Positions 9,553-17,943 of a stretch of DNA of 64,000 nucleotides are shown here, piece by piece. The stretch is from Streptomyces spinosus. Lineage in GTDB: Bacteria; Actinomycetota; Actinomycetes; Streptomycetales; Streptomycetaceae. Numbering within the stretch: position 1 is the first letter of the stretch; every line of letters begins with the position of its first letter. The translations under genes were made by a program, and so were the position numbers. The notes under the pieces were generated by a model. The model had not been told where the DNA came from. It made no database searches and worked only from the letters and a program-made list of their open reading frames with translations. The stretch is taken from NCBI RefSeq assembly GCF_020400655.1, contig NZ_JAINRC010000001.1:124001-188000 (forward strand). Reading direction: 5' to 3'.

Positions 9553-11181
9553 TCAGGCAGCGGCCGGGAGGCGGCCGGCCCCGGAGCCGAGCGAGCGCAC
9601 GATCCGCGTCTCCTCCCTCCGGGCGGCGGACGGAGGAATGCGGCCGGTGGCGCGACGCAGGGCGAGACGGGCGAGGGCGTCGGCGGTCTCGTTGAGGTCG
9701 TGTCCGATATGACCCTTCAGCCAGCGGACCTGGACGCGGTGGCGGTGCCGGTGGCGCACCAGGCTGTCCATCAGCTGCCGGCTCTCCGGGAAAAGAAGGG
9801 TGCGGTGACCGGCCGCCGGATCGCCGGAACGCAGGACCGCCTCGACCACGCCCACCGCCTCGGTGCTGTCGCACAGGACGACCACGGGTGCGTGTTCGTG
9901 GCGCTCCAGAAGGCTCAGGGCGGCCGCACAGACGCCGATGACTTCGGCTTCGCCACTGCTGGAGGCGAAAGAGTCGCCGTGTCCGGTGGTTCCGTACTCG
10001 GCGGCCCAGCCGTAGCCACTCAGTGCGGACTCGTCGCCTGCGGCGGCGTCGGCCACGGCCACGACGGCGGTGTCGGGGAGGTCGGTGAGCAGGGCGTAGC
10101 GGTCCGCGTCGGCCGGAACCGCCGCCGAGTGTTCGCCGTCGTCGTCCGTGTCGGCGGGAGGGGCGTCGGCGAGGACGGCGGCGAGCGCGTGGTGGCAGTG
10201 CGGGCAGCCGTCGGTCTGTTCGGGACAGTCCACCCGGTGCCTCGCCACCAGCTCGCACACGCCGCGCCACGCCGCGGGCTCGGCGGCGGCGAAGCGTGCC
10301 AGGGCTGCGGCACGGCACTGCCCGAGGAGCTCCGCGAAGGGTCCCGTGGTGACGTCGGCCCGCATCCGGTCGTGGAGGTCCGTGACCCGGAGCAGGGCTT
10401 CGCGGGAGCGGGCGGCGAGGATCGCGGTGTCCTGGTAGGCGTCGTCCAGGGCGTCGAGCCGGGTGCGCCGCGCGGAGATGGGGCAGGCGAGCACGTCCCG
10501 TTCGGCCCGGCCGATCGCGTAGCGGCCCCAGGCCTGCGCGGCGCGGGCGTGGCGGTTCCACCGTTCGACCACCGCGTCATGCGGGAGGTACGGGTTCTCC
10601 TCTTCCCGGGCGTCGCGCAGGAGGGCCTCCACGAAGGCGTCGTCGTCGCAGTCCCGCAGTGCGCGCACCGGGGCCGGCAGTTCGCCGCCGGCCGTCCTCC
10701 GGTCCCAGGCCCACTGGGCGAGGTCGCTCTCCGGCGCCTGCGGCGTGCCGTCCGGCAGCCCCCTGTCGCGCAGTTCCTGCCGCAGGGTCTCGTGGAAGGC
10801 CGACGTGAAGGCCGTCCGCGCCACTCTCCACTCCAGCGGGTCGACCGGTCGCGAGCGGCGCCCGAGCCGTCGGGCACGCTCTTCCTTGTACCGGGTCTCC
10901 GCCTGAGACCGGGCGCGCCGCACCCTGCGCGCGTGCGCGCGCAGCTGTCGCAGCCGCTCGGGGGGCTGCACCGACAGTTCCGCACGCCGTACGGCTCCGC
11001 GGGCGAGGACGTCGGCGTGGGCGAGAACGACGGTGACGGGACCGACGAGCGAGGCCTGCTCCAGGGCCGCGGCGGTCTCCGGAGCGCAGACCCCGTTCAT
11101 CTGGGAGAGCACGGCCTCCTGGAGGGCGGTGAAGTCGTCGGCGAAGCGACGGATCAGCTCGGTGTGCTCTGTGGTCTTCAC
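9553..11181 (-). CDS. RNase H-fold protein with large unknown N-terminal domain
   Basis: 542 residues from a GTG with GGGAGG five bases upstream. The C-terminal part (about 370-515) reads as an RNase HI-type domain. The acidic residues are in order: Asp in VVAVADAA (about 373), Glu in SSSGEAEVIG (about 409), Asp in VVLCDSTEA (about 434), and Asp in GHIGHDLNETADALARL (about 496), with His/Asn in the usual positions. The N-terminal 330 residues are helical and Arg-rich (ERLRQLRAHARRVRRARSQ), with a small Cys/His cluster DCPEQTDGCPHCHHAL at about 320-335 that may bind zinc. RNase H enzymes cut RNA in RNA:DNA hybrids; whether this one does, or is a structure-specific nuclease in defence, is unknown. 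It is flanked by defence genes. Confidence 0.72.
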   Translation of the reverse strand: MKTTEHTELIRRFADDFTALQEAVLSQMNGVCAPETAAALEQASLVGPVTVVLAHADVLARGAVRRAELSVQPPERLRQLRAHARRVRRARSQAETRYKEERARRLGRRSRPVDPLEWRVARTAFTSAFHETLRQELRDRGLPDGTPQAPESDLAQWAWDRRTAGGELPAPVRALRDCDDDAFVEALLRDAREEENPYLPHDAVVERWNRHARAAQAWGRYAIGRAERDVLACPISARRTRLDALDDAYQDTAILAARSREALLRVTDLHDRMRADVTTGPFAELLGQCRAAALARFAAAEPAAWRGVCELVARHRVDCPEQTDGCPHCHHALAAVLADAPPADTDDDGEHSAAVPADADRYALLTDLPDTAVVAVADAAAGDESALSGYGWAAEYGTTGHGDSFASSSGEAEVIGVCAAALSLLERHEHAPVVVLCDSTEAVGVVEAVLRSGDPAAGHRTLLFPESRQLMDSLVRHRHRHRVQVRWLKGHIGHDLNETADALARLALRRATGRIPPSAARREETRIVRSLGSGAGRLPAAA

Positions 11182-11356
11182 GGTGTCCTCCCAGGCAGGA
11201 AGCGGGTGGGGTGAGCGGTGGGCGCACAGAGTGTGCGAACGGGCGTGAGCGAGCCCGTGGGCCCGGCATCGGGCCGCGTCCGGGGCCGGCGGTGCTTGAG
11301 GCGCCTCCGTGCGCGGACGGCGCCGGCACCCGGCGGGGACTCGGCCGAGGCCCGGG

Positions 11357-11986
11357 CTACTGCACCTGGCCGGTGAAGATCGCCGTGCGGTACCAGCCGC
11401 TGCCGGAGGTGTCGGTCGGCGTGATCTCGATCTGGACGCTTCTGGCCTTCTTGGGAAACTCGCAAGCCGCCTTCCAGGTCTGCGACTTGCCCGGCAACAG
11501 GTGCGTGTCCGGTGTGCCCCCGAAGCCTGCGTCCGTGTCGAAGATCTGCTCGGCGCCGTCCGGGCAGGAGAGGCTGATCATGCTCAGGTCGATCGCGGAC
11601 TTGGAGCCGTTCTGCACGGTGACGGAGAAGGCCAGATAGGCCTTGCCGGACGGGCTGGCGTACTCGCCGGAGGTGCCCCGGCTGAAGCCGCCCAGGTGCG
11701 CCTTGACGCCGTTGTTCCACGTGGCGGTCTTGTCCAGCGCAACGGTGAAGGTGTCACCGGCGGAGTCGTCCTGGGTGTCCTGCGCGTCCCCGGCGCTCCG
11801 GGTGTCCTGCGAGGCGCTGACGGTGGCGTCCGGCGGCGCGGTGTCGGTCTGGCTGCCGCCGATGCCGGAGCAGGCGGACAGGGAGCAGCCGGCGAGGGTC
11901 GCGGCCACGGCGAGGACGATCCTGCGCGGGCGGGTCAGGGGCGCTGCGATCAGCGCGGCGAATCCGGAGATGGTCGGGTAGCCCAT
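11357..11986 (-). CDS. Secreted lipoprotein, DUF4352-like immunoglobulin fold
   Basis: 209 residues; the ATG is preceded by AAGGA eight bases upstream. A charged start (TRPRR), a hydrophobic stretch IVLAVAATLAG and the lipobox LSAC at about residues 36-39 predict a lipid-anchored extracellular protein. A Ser/Asp/Thr-rich linker (about 40-80) precedes a beta-rich domain containing KAYLAFSVTVQNGSKSAIDL and CPDGAEQIF...ACEFPKKA, the pattern of DUF4352 domains. Two Cys in that domain could form a disulfide. It sits between two minus-strand genes of different character and has no obvious role in defence; its substrate or partner is unknown. Confidence 0.75.
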   Translation of the reverse strand: MGYPTISGFAALIAAPLTRPRRIVLAVAATLAGCSLSACSGIGGSQTDTAPPDATVSASQDTRSAGDAQDTQDDSAGDTFTVALDKTATWNNGVKAHLGGFSRGTSGEYASPSGKAYLAFSVTVQNGSKSAIDLSMISLSCPDGAEQIFDTDAGFGGTPDTHLLPGKSQTWKAACEFPKKARSVQIEITPTDTSGSGWYRTAIFTGQVQ

Positions 11987-12262
11987 GAGGTCATTCCTTG
12001 TGTCGATGCGGAGGGAAGCAAAGGAAAGGAGAGGGAAGCGGAGGGAAGGGGACTGACGGGTGCAGGAAGGAGAGGACGCGGCTGCCGGCGAAGCGGAGCC
12101 GCCCCGCCGCGCCCGGACCCGGACCGGGCCCAGGCGCGGAGCCGCAGACTGGATGCCGGGGATACGCGAGCCGTGGGCCGTCGCCGCAGGTGGAACGTCA
12201 CCCGGGCAGGGGCGTTCGACTGAGAGGGTCTCGGTGTCGAAGAACCAGCGCGGCGGACCTGT

Positions 12263-13495
12263 TCAGATCCGCGCCCCACGGATCTTCCGGCCCGGCTCAC
12301 TGTGCGGGTCGAGGAGCGCGCCCGCGACGCGGCCGGCGGAGTCCTTCACGCCGCCGCTGAAGTTGAGCCGGCCGGTGGAGCCGACGCTGGCGCAGACGCC
12401 GTTCCAGTAGGCGGGTTCGCGCTCCCATCGGACGTCGGCGAGCAGGCGCTCCACCGTCTCGTAGCTCATGGCGTCGACGGGGGCGCACCAGGGGGTGGCG
12501 CGGTGCAGCAGGATGCCGAGCCCGGCCAACACGGCCGGGGCGGTGATCGCGCTGCGCCGGGCGAAGTCCGGGAAGCGGTCCCCGATCAGCCGGGACACCA
12601 GACGGACGACGACCGTCTCGACCTCGTCGGCGTCGGTCTGGGACGGCAGATCGCCCTCATGGACGTTGGCCGCCGAGTACTCCACACCCTTGCTCCCGAA
12701 GACGGTGGTGAGGATCAGCGCCCGCAACGCGGACAGCGTCACGACCTCCTTGTCGGTCCTGGTGAGCTGACGCTTGCCGGCGTTGACCAGTCTGGCGAAC
12801 GGCATCCGCTGCCCGCCCGACTCGACCTCGAGTTTCTCGCCGACGATATGGGAGAGGCGGGTGGCGAGGTCGCGCTGGTCCATGGACATGGCCAGGTTCT
12901 TGGCCACGTCGACGCCCTTGACGTTCCGGTCGTAGAAGATCTGCCGCGCGTCCGCCGGGGAGATTCCCAGGTAGAGCTCGAAGGGGATGCGGACCCGTCG
13001 GCCGAGCTCGGTGTAGGTCAGGCCGAAGGACTCCGGGTCCTGGTAGATGTCGTGCCAGGCGGTGGTCTGGGTCTCGCCGTCGATGGCGATCACCATGGCG
13101 TCCGGGGCGACGGTAAGCGTTCGCAGGCCCGAGCCGGGGATCAGCTCGTCGCTCATCGCGGCGATCTCGCTCGCGTGCCAGAGCGTGATGGGGGGCGTGG
13201 ACCAGGCGGAGCCGTGCTTGCCGAGGATGCCTGCGGCGATGTACTCGGCGTAGTCCGGGATGTTCCTGCCCTTCTGGGACTTGAGGGTTCGCTGCACGGT
13301 CGCGCGCAGTTCGGCGTGGCGCCGGTCGTGCCCGGACGCGGTCTTGAGCGCTCGCGGGTCCTCCTCCTGACGCGGTGACGGCACGAGGCGTACCAGCGTC
13401 GCGAGGGACATGGTGCCGATGACCGCGTCCTCGCGGAACGGCATGACGGTGAGCGGGATTCCTTCCGGGACGCCGCTCGGCATGGTCAGGCGCAT
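12263..13495 (-). CDS. DGQHR-domain protein, DndB-like
   Basis: 410 residues; the ATG follows a GGGGGG stretch. The signature region is VIAIDGETQTTAWHDIY (about 133-149), a variant of the DGQHR motif, followed by GISPADARQIFYDRNVKGVD and NLAMSMDQRDLATRL, close to the DndB pattern F-x-D-x-N-x-x-(G)-V-x-x-x-N-L-A-x-S-x-D. DndB proteins act as repressors or accessory factors for DNA phosphorothioation; other DGQHR proteins occur alone in defence loci. No dndA, C, D or E is present in the window, so a phosphorothioation role is not supported here. The gene is divergent from an N6-adenine methylase, sharing a 211-base intergenic region, so a functional pair is plausible. Confidence 0.72.
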   Translation of the reverse strand: MRLTMPSGVPEGIPLTVMPFREDAVIGTMSLATLVRLVPSPRQEEDPRALKTASGHDRRHAELRATVQRTLKSQKGRNIPDYAEYIAAGILGKHGSAWSTPPITLWHASEIAAMSDELIPGSGLRTLTVAPDAMVIAIDGETQTTAWHDIYQDPESFGLTYTELGRRVRIPFELYLGISPADARQIFYDRNVKGVDVAKNLAMSMDQRDLATRLSHIVGEKLEVESGGQRMPFARLVNAGKRQLTRTDKEVVTLSALRALILTTVFGSKGVEYSAANVHEGDLPSQTDADEVETVVVRLVSRLIGDRFPDFARRSAITAPAVLAGLGILLHRATPWCAPVDAMSYETVERLLADVRWEREPAYWNGVCASVGSTGRLNFSGGVKDSAGRVAGALLDPHSEPGRKIRGARI

Positions 13496-13642
13496 GGATC
13501 CCCCCTGGGAAGTGGTCGATCAGCCGCCACCCGCGCAAGGACATGGCTGTGGCAAGGCAAGTGACGCTTCTCGCCGCGGAGCTACGCTCATCGGCGGAAG
13601 CAATGACATGTAAACACGGACGTGAAAGCATTGTCCAACAGC

Positions 13643-13670
13643 TTGCAGGAGTTGACGCGTGCTGTAGGGT
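13643..13670 (+). promoter_or_regulatory. Candidate promoter of the HTH-methylase gene
   Basis: TTGCAG (13643-13648) and TAGGGT (13665-13670) are separated by 16 bases, a fair match to the vegetative -35/-10 pattern. Initiation would fall near 13677, about 30 bases before the ATG at 13707. This supports that ATG over the in-frame GTG at 13671, which would lie at or before the transcript start. Confidence 0.4.
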
Positions 13671-13706
13671 GTGACCACGCCGACCATCGGAACCAGGAAC
13701 CCACTC

Positions 13707-15842
13707 ATGCCGCAGCCACCCGCACCATCCGCCCAGGTGACAGCCGCCGAGATCTCCCGCATCGCGGGGGTCACGCGCGCCACCGTCAGCAACTGGCGAC
13801 GCCGGCACGACGACTTCCCGGCACCCTCGGGCGGCACGGACAGCAGCCCGCTGTACGACCTGGAGGAGGTCCGCGCCTGGCTCGCCTCCCGTGGACAGCA
13901 CACGGCGGCCACGCCCAGCGGCGAGCTGCGCACCACCCTGCGCCTGCGCGAGCGGGCCGACACCGGCACGTCCGACCTGCTCCTGCTGGTCCTCGCGGCG
14001 GCCCGCCGCCCCGCCGACGACCTCACCGGTCTGCTCGCGCTGCCCGACGACGACCTGGTGAAGCAGGCGAACGACACGGCGGTCGAGGTCGCGGACGTGG
14101 TGCCGGACACCGAACCAGTCCGCTTCACCGCCGCCGACACCACGGTGCTGCGCGCCCTGCTGCTCTGCGTCCGCGACGAGGGCGCGCAGACGGCGCTGGG
14201 CGTCCTGGCGGAGCGGGAACTGGAGGACAGCGCCGCCAGCGGCGCCTACCGGACCCCTGCCCCGCTCGCCGACCTACTGGCCCGCCTGATCCCGGGCTCC
14301 CCCGCCCGCGTCCTCGATCCCGCCTGCGGCAGCGGCACCCTGCTGACGGCCGCCGCCGCGCGTGGCGCGCGCGAGCTGTACGGACAGGACAGCCTTCCCG
14401 TCCAGGCACGGCGCACCGCGGTCGGCCTGACGCTGACGGCCGGGGAGGGCGCGGACGTCACCGTGCGCACGGGCGACAGCCTGCGCGCCGACGCCTTCCC
14501 GGACCTCACCGTCGACGCCGTGCTGTGCAACCCGCCCTACGGCGACCGGGACTGGGGGCACGACGAACTGGCCTACGACTCACGCTGGGCGTACGGCTTC
14601 CCGCCCCGCGCCGAGTCCGAACTGGCCTGGATCCAGCATGCGCTGGCCCACCTCGAACCAGGCGGCCACGCCGTGCTCCTCCTTCCGCCGGCCACGGCGT
14701 CCCGTTCCTCCGGCCGCCGCATCCGCGCCGAGCTGATCCGCAGCGGCGCGCTGCGGGCGGTGGCGGCCCTGCCACCGGGAGCGGCGATCCCCCTCCACAT
14801 CGGCTTGCAGGTGTGGGTGCTGCAGCGCCCGGAGCCGACGCGGCAGGCCTACCAGACGGTTCTCTTCGTCGACACAGTGAGTGAGCCGTCAGCGCCAGGA
14901 CGCGGCGCAACCCGTTCGGGTTCGGTGGACTGGGCGCGGGTGACGGAGCAGATCCTCTCCGCGTGGACGGCGTACGCCGCGGACCCGGACGGGTTCGAGA
15001 CGCAGGCCGGTGTGGCGCGGGCGGTGAGCGTGGTCGACCTGCTGGACGAGGTGGTCGATGTGACCCCGGCCCGACAGGTGCGTGCCTCGCAGGCGGAGGT
15101 CGACCCGCGGGAACTGGCCCACGAGGCCGCGGCGGCCCGCGAGGGATTGGCGACGGCGGTGCGGACAGTGGCCGAGCTCGCCGGCAGGTCGGCGTGGGAC
15201 GCCGCGGGGGCTTCGGCCCGCGACTGGCGCACGGCCACGGTGTCGGACCTGGCCCGGGGCGGGGCGTTGAAGGCGCTGCGTGCGGTTCCGATATCGCCGC
15301 GGGCGGCGGCCGCCGAGGCGGAGGACGCGGAGGCGGGAGCCGACGGCGGCGAGCGTCGCCCTGTTCTGACGGGCGGTGACATCGCGGGCGGCACCGGACC
15401 GACAGGGCAGGCCTCGGACATGCAGGCCGAGCAGATGCCGGAGATCGTCGAGGGGGACGTCCTGGTCCGTAACCTCGTCGGCGGCACCGGTCCCGTGGCC
15501 CGGGTCGCGGGCGAGGCGGAAGCCGGTGCCCTGCTGGGGGCCGGCGTCCACCTGTTCCGCCCGGACCCGGCGCGACTGGACCCCTGGTTCCTCCTCGGTT
15601 TCCTCAGCTCCGAGGCCAACCTGGCCGGCGCCTCGACCGGCAGCTCCACACTCCACCTCACGCCGGGACGACTGCGCGTACCACTGCTGCCGCTGGCGGA
15701 GCAGCGCAGGTACGGCGAGGCCTTCCGGCACGTGGAGGCGTTGCGTGAACAGGCGCGACGTGCACGGGACTTGGCCGAGGAGACGGCGCGGCTCGTGAGC
15801 GGGGGGCTCACGGGCGGGCAGCTGGTGCCGGAGCGCACCTAG
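13707..15842 (+). CDS. N6-adenine DNA methylase with N-terminal helix-turn-helix
   Basis: 711 residues from the ATG with AGGA eight bases upstream; an in-frame GTG at 13671 would add 12. Residues 12-45 form a helix-turn-helix (TAAEISRIAGVTRATVSNWR). The methylase core has VLDPACGSGTLL at about 204 (S-adenosylmethionine binding) and CNPPYGD at about 273 (the NPPY catalytic motif of gamma-type N6-adenine methylases). The C-terminal half (about 560-700) resembles a type I specificity domain (RKD-like spacing, GRLRVPLLPLAEQRRYGEAF), so recognition may be built in. It lies 109 bases upstream of hsdM on the same strand but is not overlapping, so it may act on its own or with the DGQHR protein. Confidence 0.8.
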   Translation: MPQPPAPSAQVTAAEISRIAGVTRATVSNWRRRHDDFPAPSGGTDSSPLYDLEEVRAWLASRGQHTAATPSGELRTTLRLRERADTGTSDLLLLVLAAARRPADDLTGLLALPDDDLVKQANDTAVEVADVVPDTEPVRFTAADTTVLRALLLCVRDEGAQTALGVLAERELEDSAASGAYRTPAPLADLLARLIPGSPARVLDPACGSGTLLTAAAARGARELYGQDSLPVQARRTAVGLTLTAGEGADVTVRTGDSLRADAFPDLTVDAVLCNPPYGDRDWGHDELAYDSRWAYGFPPRAESELAWIQHALAHLEPGGHAVLLLPPATASRSSGRRIRAELIRSGALRAVAALPPGAAIPLHIGLQVWVLQRPEPTRQAYQTVLFVDTVSEPSAPGRGATRSGSVDWARVTEQILSAWTAYAADPDGFETQAGVARAVSVVDLLDEVVDVTPARQVRASQAEVDPRELAHEAAAAREGLATAVRTVAELAGRSAWDAAGASARDWRTATVSDLARGGALKALRAVPISPRAAAAEAEDAEAGADGGERRPVLTGGDIAGGTGPTGQASDMQAEQMPEIVEGDVLVRNLVGGTGPVARVAGEAEAGALLGAGVHLFRPDPARLDPWFLLGFLSSEANLAGASTGSSTLHLTPGRLRVPLLPLAEQRRYGEAFRHVEALREQARRARDLAEETARLVSGGLTGGQLVPERT

Positions 15843-15951
15843 GCTCTGGCACTACCCCCACTGCACATGCGGATGGATGAGGACCCACCGTCCCCGTCCC
15901 GCCGCACTCACAGTCATCCGTATCAGCCCCGGAAGGGAAGCGGAAGAAGTC

Positions 15952-17943
15952 TTGAACAGCAGCAAGCACACGGAGTTGGCGAACCACGCGTGGTCCGTCG
16001 CCGACCTCCTGCGGGGGGACTACAAGCAGTCCGACTACGGCAAGGTCATCCTGCCGTTCACGGTGCTGCGGCGACTGGAGTGCGTGCTTGAGCCGACCCG
16101 CGAGAAGGTCGCCGAAATCGCGGAGCAGTACAAGGACAGCGACATCGATCCGGACCGCTTCCTGCGCCGGGCCTCGGGTCACTCCTTCTACAACCGGTCG
16201 AACCTGACCCTGAAGAGTATTGCGGCGGACCCGCAGAACGCGGCGAAGAACCTCGCGGTGTACGTGGGCGCGTTCTCCGACAACGCCCGCGGCGTCCTGG
16301 ACCGCTTCGAGTTCGCCCAGCAGATCAAGCGGCTGGACAGCGCGGGGCTGCTCTACCAGGTCATCGGCAAGTTCACCGACCTGGACCTGCGTCCCAAGGT
16401 CGTGCCCAACCACAACATGGGCTACATCTTCGAGGAACTGATCCGTCGCTTCGCGGAGCAGTCCAACGAGACGGCCGGTGAGCACTTCACGCCGCGTGAG
16501 GTCATCCAGCTCATGGTGCGGCTGCTCGTCGCCCCCGACGGCGACGCGCTTCAGCTTCCGGGCGCGGTCCGCACGGTCCTCGACCCGGCCTGCGGCACGG
16601 GCGGCATGCTCTCCGCGATGGACGACCTGATCACGGAGCTGAACCCGGACGCCACGGTGGAGGTGTACGGGCAGGAGCTCAACCCAGAGTCCTGGGCGAT
16701 CTGCCGGTCCGACCTCATGATCAAGGGCCAGAACCCGGAGAACATCGCCTTCGGCAACTCCTTCTCCGACGACGGCCACGCGCGCAAGACCTTCGACTAC
16801 ATGCTGGCCAACCCGCCGTTCGGCGTGGAGTGGAAGAAGGTCAAGGACGAGGTTGAGGCCGAGCACAAGCAGCTCGGTGACGCCGGCCGCTTCGGTGCGG
16901 GCCTACCGCGCATCAACGACGGCTCGCTGCTGTTCCTCCAGCACATGATCTCCAAGATGAAGCCGGTCGACGTGGACGGCGGGGGTGGCTCGCGCCTGGC
17001 GATCGTCTTCAACGGCTCCCCGCTGTTCACGGGCGCGGCCGGCTCGGGCGAATCGGAGATCCGCCGCTGGATCCTGGAGAACGACTGGCTGGAGGGCATC
17101 GTCGCCCTGCCGGACCAGCTCTTCTACAACACCGGCATCTCCACCTACTTCTGGATCCTGACTAACCGCAAGAGCCCGGACCACAAGGGCAAGGTCGTCC
17201 TGCTGGACGCCCGCGACCAGTGGCAGAAGATGCGCAAGTCGCTGGGCGACAAGCGCAAGCAGCTGGGCAAGGAGCACATCGCCACGGTGGTCAAGCTGTA
17301 CGGCGAGGCCCTGGCGGTGGCGGGCGACGCGGAGCACCCGCTGCACGGGAAGGTGAAGGTATTCCGGAACGAGGACTTCGGCTATCAGCGGATCACGGTG
17401 GAGCGTCCGCTCAAGCTTCGGTTTCAGGTGACGGAGGAGACGCTGGTGGCGCTGGAGGCGTCCAAGGCGATCCAGAAGCTGCCGCAGGCCTCGGTCCTCG
17501 CGGACGCCTTCAAATCCTTGATGGGCACGAGCTGGGCGACGAAGCAGGAGGCCTGGCTTGCCCTGAAGGACGCGGTCGTCCAGGCCGGCGGGACGTGGCC
17601 CACGGGTGCGCCGTTCAACAAGGCGCTACGCGAGGTGATCGGCGTCCGGGACCCGGAAGGCGAGGTCCAGCTCATCAAGGGCCAGCCCGAGCCGGATCCA
17701 GAACTTCGGGATTTTGAGAACGTTCCACTGGAGGAGGACACCGAGGAGTACCTGGCACGGGAGGTTCACCCCCACGTGCCGGATGCGTGGGTCGATCACA
17801 GCAAGACGAAGATCGGGTACGAGATTCCGGTCACTCGGCACTTTTATGTATACGAGCCGCCGCGGCCACTGGCAGAAATCGACGCGGAACTGAAGTCACT
17901 GGAGGCAGAGATCCAGGAGCTACTTGGAAAGGTCACAGAATGA
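15952..17943 (+). CDS. hsdM: Type I restriction-modification methylase subunit
   Basis: 663 residues from TTG at 15952, with GGAAG five bases upstream and the usual family beginning NSSKHTELANHAWSVADLLRG. The methylase motifs VLDPACGTGGM (about 210) and ANPPFG (about 284) are intact. The N-terminal helical HsdM_N domain covers 1-150 and the N6_Mtase domain about 150-460. HsdM binds S-adenosylmethionine and, with HsdS, methylates adenine at the target site; with HsdR the complex restricts unmodified DNA. The last bases overlap hsdS by ATGA, showing translational coupling. The coiled-coil-like tail LAEIDAELKSLEAEIQEL probably packs on HsdS. Confidence 0.95.
   Translation: MNSSKHTELANHAWSVADLLRGDYKQSDYGKVILPFTVLRRLECVLEPTREKVAEIAEQYKDSDIDPDRFLRRASGHSFYNRSNLTLKSIAADPQNAAKNLAVYVGAFSDNARGVLDRFEFAQQIKRLDSAGLLYQVIGKFTDLDLRPKVVPNHNMGYIFEELIRRFAEQSNETAGEHFTPREVIQLMVRLLVAPDGDALQLPGAVRTVLDPACGTGGMLSAMDDLITELNPDATVEVYGQELNPESWAICRSDLMIKGQNPENIAFGNSFSDDGHARKTFDYMLANPPFGVEWKKVKDEVEAEHKQLGDAGRFGAGLPRINDGSLLFLQHMISKMKPVDVDGGGGSRLAIVFNGSPLFTGAAGSGESEIRRWILENDWLEGIVALPDQLFYNTGISTYFWILTNRKSPDHKGKVVLLDARDQWQKMRKSLGDKRKQLGKEHIATVVKLYGEALAVAGDAEHPLHGKVKVFRNEDFGYQRITVERPLKLRFQVTEETLVALEASKAIQKLPQASVLADAFKSLMGTSWATKQEAWLALKDAVVQAGGTWPTGAPFNKALREVIGVRDPEGEVQLIKGQPEPDPELRDFENVPLEEDTEEYLAREVHPHVPDAWVDHSKTKIGYEIPVTRHFYVYEPPRPLAEIDAELKSLEAEIQELLGKVTE

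Noticed and set aside
13671..13706. GTG 13671 as start of the HTH-methylase
   Set aside because: It lies directly after the -10-like TAGGGT and upstream of the probable transcript start; ATG 13707 has a proper ribosome site.
12263..15842. Phosphorothioation (dnd) locus
   Set aside because: Only a DndB-like protein is present; no cysteine desulfurase, DndC, DndD or DndE is seen.
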